This document shows positions 1 to 6,438 of a DNA stretch of 7,768 nucleotides, one piece after another. Each line of letters starts with the position of its first letter. Position 1 is the stretch's first letter. A model generated the notes under the pieces. That model saw nothing but the letters and a program-made list of their open reading frames with translations, did no database searches and had not been told where the DNA came from. A program made the position numbers and the translations under genes. The DNA lies in contig JAPOOT010000147.1 of NCBI GenBank assembly GCA_026713285.1, forward strand, positions 1-7,768. Reading direction: 5' to 3'. This DNA is from Gemmatimonadota bacterium. Lineage in GTDB: Bacteria; JAAXHH01.

Positions 1-1017
1 CGCGATGCGGTCCAGCAGGACGGAGACGTCACCCACGCAGCAAGCGGGTGGGCTGTAGGCGCCGAAGCTCACGGGGGCGTTGGAGACCACGTGCAAGGGT
101 GCGTCGAAGTGCCAGAGCCGGGAGATCTCCACGGGATCGAAACCGATGCCCAGGACGCAGTCGCTTTGCTCGATCCGTTCGATAATGCGGTCTTCGCCCG
201 CGGCCGGCGCGATCGTGCCCAGGAATCCCTTCCCTCGTTCGTCCGCGATCCCCTTCGCCTGCACGGTCGTGGTATGGGGTATGCCCGTGTCCCGAAGGAA
301 ACGGCGCACGGCCGGCGCGTCCCCCGGGCCGTCCATCGCGATGCCGACTACGGCAATGGGTCGTTCCGCGCCGTTCAGGCTGGCGAGTATACGGGGAAGA
401 TCGGATTCGTCCGCCTGGACCGGCGGAGGCGGACGGCCTGGTCCGGCCTGCCCGGCGGTTTCCTGGAGAACAGGATCGGGACCGGCATCCCGATTCGCGG
501 AATCGTCAGAGACCGGCTTCCCCGCCAGGTCGGACGGAAGGGCCAGGTAGACCGGGCCCCGCGGCGGGCCGGCGGCGACGGACAGGGCGGTTTTGACGGT
601 GTCTTCGATCCGGGCTTCTTCCAGGTCGACGGACCAGCGGGTGATGGGCCTGAACAGATCGACCAGGGGCAGGTTCTGCTTGTTGCTGCGGTGGTGCCGC
701 CCGGTCGCCGTCCGCGCGGAAATGGCCAGTACCGGGTCCCGGTCCAGGTAGGCGGTACCGGCGCCAAGGACCAGGTTGCAGGCGCCGGGGCCCAGGGTCG
801 CTACGCACACCCCGGGGATTCCGGTCAGCCGACCCGCGGCGGCGGCCATGAACGCCGCCGTGGATTCGTGGCCGGTCAGGACGAACCGAATGCCCGCGCC
901 TTCGAGCGCGTCGATCAGCTCCAGCACTTCCCCGCCGGGATGCCCAAAGGCGAAGCGGACGCCGGCGTCATGCAGGGTGTGTGCGATGAAGGCCGCACCG
1001 GTTGGGGCAGGATTCAA
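1..1017 (-). CDS. Thiamine-diphosphate-dependent enzyme, acetolactate synthase-like (N-terminal 339 residues, runs off the window)
   Basis: The frame is open from position 1017 to the window edge, so the C-terminal cofactor-binding part is missing. Residues 8 to about 165 look like the PYR domain of the acetolactate synthase family: FGHPGGEVLELIDAL (24-38), then GHEST with Glu51 at the place of the catalytic glutamate that activates the thiamine ring, then ATLGPGACNLVLG and the block LFRPITRW. Residues from about 200 resemble the central domain (RPIAVVGIAMDGPGDAP, then DCVLGIGFDPVEIS). A Pro/Gln-rich linker joins the two. Members of this family decarboxylate 2-oxo acids and transfer the carbon unit; the substrate cannot be told without the C-terminal half, so true acetolactate synthase, a sulfoacetaldehyde- or oxalyl-CoA-type enzyme, or another carboligase all remain possible. 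The frame is closed upstream by TAG at 1062-1060 and has no ATG, so the start is TTG with a good Shine-Dalgarno. It lies 114 nt behind the DUF4340 gene on the same strand, and no terminator is evident between them. Confidence 0.88.
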   Translation of the reverse strand, partial: MNPAPTGAAFIAHTLHDAGVRFAFGHPGGEVLELIDALEGAGIRFVLTGHESTAAFMAAAAGRLTGIPGVCVATLGPGACNLVLGAGTAYLDRDPVLAISARTATGRHHRSNKQNLPLVDLFRPITRWSVDLEEARIEDTVKTALSVAAGPPRGPVYLALPSDLAGKPVSDDSANRDAGPDPVLQETAGQAGPGRPPPPVQADESDLPRILASLNGAERPIAVVGIAMDGPGDAPAVRRFLRDTGIPHTTTVQAKGIADERGKGFLGTIAPAAGEDRIIERIEQSDCVLGIGFDPVEISRLWHFDAPLHVVSNAPVSFGAYSPPACCVGDVSVLLDRIA

Positions 1018-1024
1018 TCGGTCG

Positions 1025-1029
1025 TCCTT
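1025..1029 (-). promoter_or_regulatory. Ribosome binding site deciding a TTG start
   Basis: AAGGA lies 7 nt before the TTG at 1017-1015. This is the only usable start codon between the in-frame stop (1062-1060) and the conserved FGHPGG block, so it fixes the beginning of the thiamine-diphosphate enzyme. Confidence 0.7.
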
Positions 1030-1131
1030 GGTAGGGGTCCTACAATCCGTATTTGACGTCTATGGAAGGTACACGCGAAACAACCAGGCCATGAACGCGG
1101 AGTGATGCCGAGGCGCCGCCGTCCGATGCTT

Positions 1132-2496
1132 TCAGTCGGAAGTGACCAGATCTCCCCGCCGGAGATGGATCCGGTCGAAGCTGTCGGAGGAGATGACGTA
1201 GTACCACTGGGCGAAACGTGCGTTCAGGTCGGCGGAGGTCCGTCGCCCCGTATCTACGTTCCGCTGCCACGCTTCGTGTCTTTCCTGCAGGTCGGCGTTG
1301 GCCCGGTCGGCGTCGGTCCAGAGCGAGTCCGGCCGATTCTGGAATGTCAGGTCGTCCGGCCTGCGCGGCTCCGGGAACGAGGCGGCGTCGAAACCGGTCG
1401 TGATGAACAGGTACCGGTTCTCGCCCGGTCCGACCGGACTGCCGGTCCCGGCTGGACCCGTGCCGGCCGTAAGCCCATCGCCGGCGCCGTACGCAATCTC
1501 GCCGAAGCGCAGCGTATATAGCACGCCGTCCCTGGTGCGGACCTGGGTCTCCCCCTCGTTGGAGACCAGCTGGCCGTCCCGGGTAAAGAAGTAACCCTTT
1601 TCCTGCAGGGAGGCCATATCGCTTCGCGTGATTTCGATGCCTTCGTCGTTGCCCTCCAGGCTCCTGGAAAGGCCGGCGGGCTTGGGACGGACGCCCACGA
1701 TGGTCAGTTCGTCCAGGGCCTTGAGCAGGTCATCCATCTTCACCCCGTCGACCTGCTGCCCGCTCCGCATGCGGTTGGCCGTCCAGTCGGTGTCCCCACG
1801 GGTCAGGACGATCGTGTCGCGCTGGTTCAGGACCCTGGTGCGTTCGTCGATGGAGTAGTCCTTCAGGGTCACCTGCTCGATCCGGTCCGGATCCACCTCC
1901 AGCAGGTCCTGCTCGATCCAGTCGCCGAACCGGGACGAGACGTCCACGTCGAAGCGCGCCGCGTAGGTCCTTTTCTGGCCCGGCACCCGGAGGTAGCGGT
2001 ACTTGCCCTCCCGCCCGGGCACGTTTATTCCTATGATCAGGTCGGCGAGCAGGTTGTCGTTCCCGTCCTTGATCGTCACGCGCTTGCCTCGTCCGGCCAG
2101 CGAGGCGACGGACTCGTCCAGCGGATCCACCACGCCCAGGGCCTCGTGGTCCGAGGCGACCTCGGCAACCACGTCGTCCTTGCGGACCTCGATGAGACCG
2201 GCGGCAGTACGGGCCAGACGGTCCCGGTCATCCGCGGGGTAGTTGTGGTGGGAGGGGATCCGCCAGCGCGTACCCTTGAACACCACGTTGAATGCGTCCA
2301 CGCGTCCGGTCACCTCGTCGAAGCCGATGACCTCCAGCGAGGCCGCTTCGTTGGGATCGGCGAATGCCGGAAAGAAGGACTCGCCACGGTCCGAGAAAGC
2401 TTCCGGCGTAGGGTCCGCAGGCGCAGCCAGAAATGCGGCGACGGTCACCACCGCGGCGGCTGCGACAAAGGCCAGGGTCTTTCGGATTTCATTCAT
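1132..2496 (-). CDS. DUF4340 domain-containing membrane-anchored protein, auxiliary part of a Gld-type ABC exporter
   Basis: This 454-residue protein starts with a short basic end and one hydrophobic segment (about 8-25), which acts as a signal anchor and leaves the rest outside the cytoplasm. The body fits the DUF4340 family: a beta-rich repeat beginning SLEVIGFDE (53-61), then KGTRWRIPSHHNYPADDRD (74-92), a helix, and DHEALGVVDP (116-125). A related pattern recurs from about 200 (DRIEQVTLKDYS and DTDWTA). DUF4340 genes are commonly found directly after GldG-like genes, and the fused permease/GldG gene here ends 7 nt upstream. Its Shine-Dalgarno GAGGAG (2513-2508) lies within the last codons of that gene, so the two are probably translationally coupled. 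No catalytic residues are known for the family; a role in handling an exported substrate in the periplasm is inference. A Gly/Thr/Pro-rich insertion (about 336-358) interrupts the domain. The C-terminus (about 385-454) is a charged, Trp-containing helix followed by WYYVISSDSFDRI. Confidence 0.9.
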   Translation of the reverse strand: MNEIRKTLAFVAAAAVVTVAAFLAAPADPTPEAFSDRGESFFPAFADPNEAASLEVIGFDEVTGRVDAFNVVFKGTRWRIPSHHNYPADDRDRLARTAAGLIEVRKDDVVAEVASDHEALGVVDPLDESVASLAGRGKRVTIKDGNDNLLADLIIGINVPGREGKYRYLRVPGQKRTYAARFDVDVSSRFGDWIEQDLLEVDPDRIEQVTLKDYSIDERTRVLNQRDTIVLTRGDTDWTANRMRSGQQVDGVKMDDLLKALDELTIVGVRPKPAGLSRSLEGNDEGIEITRSDMASLQEKGYFFTRDGQLVSNEGETQVRTRDGVLYTLRFGEIAYGAGDGLTAGTGPAGTGSPVGPGENRYLFITTGFDAASFPEPRRPDDLTFQNRPDSLWTDADRANADLQERHEAWQRNVDTGRRTSADLNARFAQWYYVISSDSFDRIHLRRGDLVTSD

Positions 2497-2503
2497 GGCA
2501 GGC

Positions 2504-5284
2504 TCAGCTCCTCAACCGGCGCGCGGCGGCGGCGGCTTCGTTCTCCCGCCGCCTTCTCCTTACGAATATGAATACGCCCAGGAGGAAGACCGGCACGGGC
2601 GGCAACAGGGCGGCCAGGTTCTTTATGGTATTCTGAATCAATCGGATCTGGCCTTCCATCATTTCCTTGCTGGCCTGGATCCGGGCTTCCTTTTCGGCCT
2701 CGATATTGGTCTTCAGGGTCTCGAAGCGACGGTTTTCCAATTCCTCCAGGTTGCGGACCATGATCATCCGGGTCTGCTCGTCCAGGTCGGTCCGCTGGCG
2801 GACCTCGTCCACGCGGGCTGTGAGCCGGCGGCGGGCCTGGTCCAGGGCCGCCTGCGCCTCCTGTTCGGCCGCGTCCTCGTCGGTGACCCGCTGCTGCGTG
2901 TACGCCAGGGTCTGCCTTTCGACCGTCTCGAGCGTCCGGTACCGGACCCGCTTGCTGCGCAGCGCGATGAAGGATTCGTCCCCGGCCAGTACGTCCATCA
3001 CGTTCAGGAAGAAGGTCACGTTGTCGAAATTCAGTCCCCCGGCGCCCATGCGGCGGATATCGAAGAACTGCTGCGATGCGAAATCCACGTCGGCCACGAC
3101 CACCAGGTTGACGGGCGCGGCCATCCCGGTGTCGAGCCCACCGACCGTACCGGAGTCTGTCTCGTCACCGCCCGCCGCGCCGCCGGCCTCTGCGAATCCC
3201 GCGCCGCCCGTCGCACCGCCCGCCGCGCCGCCGGCCTCCGCGAATCCCGTCACGCGGGCCGCCATCGTGTAGGCATGCTCGCTCACCCGCCGGGGCACGT
3301 TGGAAAGGACCAGTTGCGAGCCCCCGAAGAAGTTGCGCTGCACGAGTTGGGAATAAGCTGTAAGCCCCGATGCCACTCCGCTCTGCACGAGGGGCTCGAA
3401 GGCGTAGTCGCCGGTCCCGGCGGGTTGCAGCCGGCCCGGGAAGATGAAGACGAGTTCCTGCAGCGAGGCGGTGCTGGCCGCTTCTCCGTTGAACGTGTCC
3501 GGGTTCTCGTTGCCCGGAGAGGCGAAGACCACTTCCGGCGGCAGATGAGCCATGCCCGGGTGGGGATTATAGCGGTCCCACACGATCAGCCCGGCATTCC
3601 ATTCCACGCCGAACCGGCGAAGCAGACCCTGGATGTCGCCCTTCGGCGTTGGGGGCGGCTGCTGGTTGCCCGCGAAGGGGTTGGCGCCTGCGCCCTTCTG
3701 CTCCGAAGGGGACAGGGTCAGGTTGAACGACGGCAGGGGATCCACGAGGAGGAGCGTGGGGTGTCCCGCCGCGATGTAGTCCGAAAGCCGGTCCATTTCT
3801 TCCTGCGCCAACGTGTTGGGCAGGGCGACCATGAGCGCGTCGAGATCGTCCGGATAGTCTTCCTGCGGCTGGACCTGCACCACGTCGTATTGCTTGCGCA
3901 GCTCCTCGGTCATGGCCCAGGGCTGCCGGCTCTGCATGGTGTTGAAATCGAATCCTCCGAAGAGCCGGACGTCCGTGGTTAATATGCCGATTTTCGCGCG
4001 GTCCGCGCGGGCGACCACTCGCAGGCTGCGCACCAGTTCATATTCCACGGGCAGCCCGGTATCCAGGAACCCGATGACCCGTTCCTCCGGACCGCAGGTG
4101 ACGGCTATCCCGGCGAACACATTTGTAAATCCCGAACGGGCGCTTCGAAGATCCGGCAGCTCTCGGGGCGTGATGCCGAATCGTTCCCGGGCTTCGCGGG
4201 CCTCCGGGGTATACATCTCGGTTTCCTCGATCCGCACCTGGACGCGGGAGCCTCCCGCGGCGTCCAGTTCCTTGAGGACGTCCACCAGGTTCGAACGGGT
4301 CTGCACGTAGGATTCCGGCACTTCGGGGCTCACGAAGGCCTGGATGAACACGGGCCGTTCCGGGTCCAGTTCACCCAGCATCTGCACGGTCTCGTCGGAG
4401 AGCGAATGGAGGCCTTCGGCGGTTACGTCAAGGCGCAGGCCCGCCCGGCCCAGCATGACGTTCAGTCCGATGACCGCTGCGACGAGCGCCGCCGTCCGCA
4501 CGCCATGATGAATTTCCATCCGGTAGCCCCCGGCCTGCGCGGGCCAGTGGCGGCGACTGATCAGCACCACGTTCATATACAGCATGAGTCCCGTGACCGA
4601 AACGAAATGGACCAGGCCGGAGATACTCACGACACCGCGCGCGAAGTCGTCGAAGGCGCTGAAGAGGCCAAGGGGTGAGAGCAGGTCGCGCAGCCCCTCG
4701 CTGATACCGCCCGTTATGGAACCTATCAGCACGAAGGTTGCGCAAAACAGTGCGCCGAGGATGAAGGCGATGGTCACGTGCGCGGTCAGCAGGGACGCCA
4801 GCATGCCGACGGAGATGAGGGCGGCTCCGGCGAACCAGTACCCCAGGTAGTTGCCCGCCATGAGCCCGAGGTCGGGACTCCCGAGAAACAACAGTACCAG
4901 CACGTGGGTCAGCGAGAGCGCGAGCGAGGCTGTATAGACGCCCAGCACCGCGAGGTATTTGCCCAGGACGATTTCCAGGTCCGTTGCGGGCAGGGTAAGC
5001 AGCAGTTCATCCGTCCCCTGCCGTGTTTCCTCGGCCCAGACGCCCATGGTCAGCGCCGGTACGAAGAAAAGCAGCAGGTAGGGGAACACGGCGTTCAACT
5101 GATCGAGATTGGCCAGGTTGTTCAGGAAGAACTGGACCTGCCAGAACGCGGCGGCCGCGCTGAGGAAGATGAACAGGGTGACGAAGACGTATCCTGTGGG
5201 ATTGCTGAAGGCCAGGCGCATGTCGCGGCGGGCGATGGCCGCAACAACCCTCCCGTTGAGTCGGCCGAGCAGTCCGAAGTTCAT
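2504..5284 (-). CDS. Fused ABC-2 permease and GldG-like auxiliary protein (Gldg family)
   Basis: This 926-residue inner-membrane protein joins two normally separate parts. Residues 1-245 are a GldF-like ABC-2 permease: an amphipathic start (ARRDMRLAFSNPTGYV), membrane spans near 30-55, 64-82, 105-133, 145-165, 168-192 and 222-243, and the loop WAEETRQGTDELLLTLPAT (83-101) typical of this class. Residues 260-280 form another span, followed by the GldG-type start LRLDVTAEGLHSLSDETVQML and an extracytoplasmic domain to about 770, with the ABC-auxiliary segment RAKIGILTTDVRLFGG at 429-444. A coiled coil (about 795-880) leads to a last span (888-908) and an Arg-rich cytoplasmic tail. In Flavobacteria the separate GldF and GldG work with GldA in gliding and type IX secretion; here a generic exporter is more likely, since no other gliding genes are present. 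The start overlaps the ATPase stop (ATGA) and has GGGGAGG 7 nt upstream. A Gly/Ala-rich duplicated stretch occupies about 680-706. Confidence 0.93.
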   Translation of the reverse strand: MNFGLLGRLNGRVVAAIARRDMRLAFSNPTGYVFVTLFIFLSAAAAFWQVQFFLNNLANLDQLNAVFPYLLLFFVPALTMGVWAEETRQGTDELLLTLPATDLEIVLGKYLAVLGVYTASLALSLTHVLVLLFLGSPDLGLMAGNYLGYWFAGAALISVGMLASLLTAHVTIAFILGALFCATFVLIGSITGGISEGLRDLLSPLGLFSAFDDFARGVVSISGLVHFVSVTGLMLYMNVVLISRRHWPAQAGGYRMEIHHGVRTAALVAAVIGLNVMLGRAGLRLDVTAEGLHSLSDETVQMLGELDPERPVFIQAFVSPEVPESYVQTRSNLVDVLKELDAAGGSRVQVRIEETEMYTPEAREARERFGITPRELPDLRSARSGFTNVFAGIAVTCGPEERVIGFLDTGLPVEYELVRSLRVVARADRAKIGILTTDVRLFGGFDFNTMQSRQPWAMTEELRKQYDVVQVQPQEDYPDDLDALMVALPNTLAQEEMDRLSDYIAAGHPTLLLVDPLPSFNLTLSPSEQKGAGANPFAGNQQPPPTPKGDIQGLLRRFGVEWNAGLIVWDRYNPHPGMAHLPPEVVFASPGNENPDTFNGEAASTASLQELVFIFPGRLQPAGTGDYAFEPLVQSGVASGLTAYSQLVQRNFFGGSQLVLSNVPRRVSEHAYTMAARVTGFAEAGGAAGGATGGAGFAEAGGAAGGDETDSGTVGGLDTGMAAPVNLVVVADVDFASQQFFDIRRMGAGGLNFDNVTFFLNVMDVLAGDESFIALRSKRVRYRTLETVERQTLAYTQQRVTDEDAAEQEAQAALDQARRRLTARVDEVRQRTDLDEQTRMIMVRNLEELENRRFETLKTNIEAEKEARIQASKEMMEGQIRLIQNTIKNLAALLPPVPVFLLGVFIFVRRRRRENEAAAAARRLRS
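3166..3249 (-). repeat. Direct repeat of 36 nt, 48-nt period, inside the permease/GldG fusion
   Basis: Positions 3166-3201 and 3214-3249 are identical except for one base (T3191 against C3239). They encode GFAEAGGAAGG twice, separated by ATGGA, at residues 680-706 of the fusion protein. The 16-codon period keeps the reading frame, so this looks like a recent in-frame duplication in a Gly/Ala linker of the extracytoplasmic domain. Confidence 0.9.
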
Positions 5285-6174
5285 TCGTCCGCCTCCCCGT
5301 TCGTCGCCTTCGGGTTCGCCGCGCCCCCGTTTATTTTGTCCCCGTTCGCCGTGCCCCGGCCCGTCGCTTCCCCGTTCGCCGTGTCCTCACCTGCCAGCCC
5401 GGCGGCGGTTTCGTCAATACGGGTCTCCTCGCCGCCGGCTTCGGACGATGCCGAACCATTCCCGGTCAATGCGTAAAAGGATTCTTCCAGCGTACCTTCC
5501 CGCTGCAGCGTGTCGGGCGTGCCGTCGAAGACCAGCCGGCCTTCGTGGATCAGCAGCACACGGTCGGCGATGGCGTCCACTTCCTGGAGGATATGGGTAG
5601 ACAGGAGTACGGTCTTGGTTTGCCCGAGCAACCGGATGTCCTGCCGGAAGTCCCGGATCTGGTTGGGGTCGAGGCCGGCAGTCGGTTCGTCCATGATGAG
5701 CACGTCGGGATCATGAAGCAGGGCCTGAGCCAGGCCGACCCGCTGCTTGTTGCCCCTGGACAGCTTGTCTATGGGTTTTTCGAGGGCCTGGTCCAGGCTG
5801 CACCGGTCGATGACATAGTCCAGGCGCCTGGCCAGGAGCCCGCGCTCGAGACCCCGGGCCTCGCCGAAGAACCGCAACAGTTCCAGCGGCGTCATGTTCT
5901 GGTACAAAGGACCGTTTTCAGGGAGGTAGCCCAGGTGCCGCGACATGGCGAGCCGGTCCCGCCGAACATCAAATCCGGCGATGGACGCGCTGCCGGCGCT
6001 GGCGCCCAGGTAACCGCTGAGGATCTTCATCGTCGTGGACTTGCCTGCGCCGTTCGGACCCAGGAACGCCACGATCTGACCGTCGGGTATCTGGAAGGTG
6101 ATATCTTGTACGGCGACAAAGGAACCGTAGAATTTGCATAGTCCCTTTGCTTCGATCATTGTTCTTTCGGACAC
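5281..6174 (-). CDS. ABC transporter ATP-binding protein, GldA/Nod-like class
   Basis: This is a cytoplasmic ATPase of about 297 residues that would power the neighbouring ABC-2 permease. Counting from the GTG start, it has an aromatic A-loop (KFYG, 14-17), Walker A GPNGAGKST (39-47), a Q-loop region LGYLPENGPLY with Glu in place of Gln as is usual in this class, signature LSRGNKQR (138-145), Walker B VLIMDEP (158-164), D-loop GLDP (167-170) and the switch His in STHILQEV (194). All parts for ATP hydrolysis are intact. The family part ends at about FYALTG (237); the last 60 residues are an unusual low-complexity Ala/Gly/Asn/Thr tail built from 5-residue repeats. The start is uncertain: GTG at 6174 has AAAGGAG 11 nt upstream, while ATG at 6159 has only a weak site but starts right at the family boundary (MIEAKGLCKFYG). 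The frame stays open to 6417, but the promoter at 6279-6250 makes that extension unlikely. The gene overlaps the next one by 4 nt. Confidence 0.94.
   Translation of the reverse strand: MSERTMIEAKGLCKFYGSFVAVQDITFQIPDGQIVAFLGPNGAGKSTTMKILSGYLGASAGSASIAGFDVRRDRLAMSRHLGYLPENGPLYQNMTPLELLRFFGEARGLERGLLARRLDYVIDRCSLDQALEKPIDKLSRGNKQRVGLAQALLHDPDVLIMDEPTAGLDPNQIRDFRQDIRLLGQTKTVLLSTHILQEVDAIADRVLLIHEGRLVFDGTPDTLQREGTLEESFYALTGNGSASSEAGGEETRIDETAAGLAGEDTANGEATGRGTANGDKINGGAANPKATNGEADE
5296..5385 (-). repeat. 15-nt tandem repeat, six units, coding the ATPase C-terminal tail
   Basis: Six consecutive 15-nt units start at 5296, 5311, 5326, 5341, 5356 and 5371. On the coding strand they give the pentapeptides DTANG, EATGR, GTANG, DKING, GAANP and KATNG, followed by EADE and the stop. 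Alternate units are most alike: the units at 5341 and 5371 differ at only one position, so a 30-nt higher-order period is also visible. The period keeps the frame. The last unit also supplies part of the GGGGAGG ribosome binding site of the next gene. Confidence 0.88.
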
Positions 6175-6185
6175 CCCGGTTCTCG

Positions 6186-6192
6186 CTCCTTT
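6186..6192 (-). promoter_or_regulatory. Ribosome binding site supporting a GTG start of the ATPase gene
   Basis: AAAGGAG lies 11 nt before the GTG at 6174-6172 and 26 nt before the ATG at 6159, too far to serve the latter. The DUF4340 gene of the same operon also has its GAGGAG 11 nt from the start codon, so this spacing is tolerated here. Confidence 0.5.
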
Positions 6193-6249
6193 GCTTGCGT
6201 CATAAGCAGATGTCCGCATGCTATTCGCGTCTTTTTTTCGCGGCGTCGA

Positions 6250-6279
6250 ATAATAACAAAGGGTCTTACGCCGTGTCAA
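6250..6279 (-). promoter_or_regulatory. Sigma70-type promoter of the ABC exporter operon
   Basis: Reading leftward, TTGACA (6279-6274) is followed after 18 nt by TATTAT (6255-6250), six of six and five of six matches to the consensus. Transcription would begin near 6243 and leave a leader of about 70 nt before the GTG at 6174. The -35 box is one arm of an inverted repeat, which suggests regulation by a dimeric protein. Confidence 0.65.
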
Positions 6280-6314
6280 GTCTGTATTCGCGGAAGCAGC
6301 GAAAATACTTGACA
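6274..6314. promoter_or_regulatory. Inverted repeat joining two divergent -35 boxes, possible operator
   Basis: TGTCAAGT (6274-6281) and ACTTGACA (6307-6314) are perfect inverted copies with 25 nt between them. Nested inside and centred within 1 nt are TTCGC (6287-6291) and GCGAA (6299-6303). Each outer arm contains a TTGACA hexamer facing outward, so one bound dimer, or DNA looping, could affect both directions. No regulator family is recognised from the sequence. Confidence 0.5.
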
Positions 6315-6337
6315 TAACGGCTAAAATAGCGTAATTT
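6309..6337 (+). promoter_or_regulatory. Possible rightward sigma70-type promoter
   Basis: A perfect TTGACA (6309-6314) is followed after 17 nt by TAATTT (6332-6337), which matches only three of six -10 positions. A better -10 hexamer, TAAAAT at 6322-6327, is too close to this -35 box and has none at the right distance. The call rests mainly on the -35 box and on the absence of leftward genes starting here other than the ABC operon. Confidence 0.3.
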
Positions 6338-6389
6338 CGGAGACTGAAATACCATAGAGAATTCTGCTCAAGTTGCACAATCTTTGGAT

Positions 6390-6421
6390 TGGTCCACCTA
6401 CCTCGGGACTGGTCCATCTAC
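6390..6421. repeat. 12-bp direct repeat with 20-bp period
   Basis: TGGTCCACCTAC (6390-6401) and TGGTCCATCTAC (6410-6421) differ at one base and start 20 bp apart, close to two helical turns. The second copy ends 17 nt before the ATG at 6439. The spacing would suit two protein molecules on the same DNA face, or it is a chance or relict duplication. Confidence 0.6.
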
Positions 6422-6438
6422 TTGGTGACGAGTCCGGT

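Noticed and set aside
91..1056. Plus-strand open frame of 321 codons
   Set aside because: It is antisense to the thiamine-diphosphate enzyme, whose frame shows conserved family motifs throughout; the plus-strand product is Gly/Arg-rich and motif-free.
1018..1131. Possible terminator between the DUF4340 and thiamine-diphosphate genes
   Set aside because: Only very short GC-rich complementarities such as CCGA/TCGG are present and no T-run follows, so no factor-independent terminator can be supported.
2243..3982. Long plus-strand open frame of 579 codons
   Set aside because: It lies antisense to the DUF4340 and permease/GldG genes, has a His/Arg/Gly-rich composition without domain motifs, and exists because of the high GC of the real genes.
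5296..5385. CRISPR-like array
   Set aside because: The units are 15 nt, contiguous without spacers, and in frame within a coding sequence; this is a coding tandem repeat.
4778..5476. Plus-strand open frame of 232 codons across the ATPase/permease junction
   Set aside because: It is antisense to two well-supported overlapping genes and has no recognisable domain. Its repetitive end only mirrors the 15-nt repeat.
6175..6417. N-terminal extension of the ATPase by about 81 residues
   Set aside because: The frame is open, but the added residues match no part of the ABC family, and the strong leftward promoter (6279-6250) lies inside the extension.
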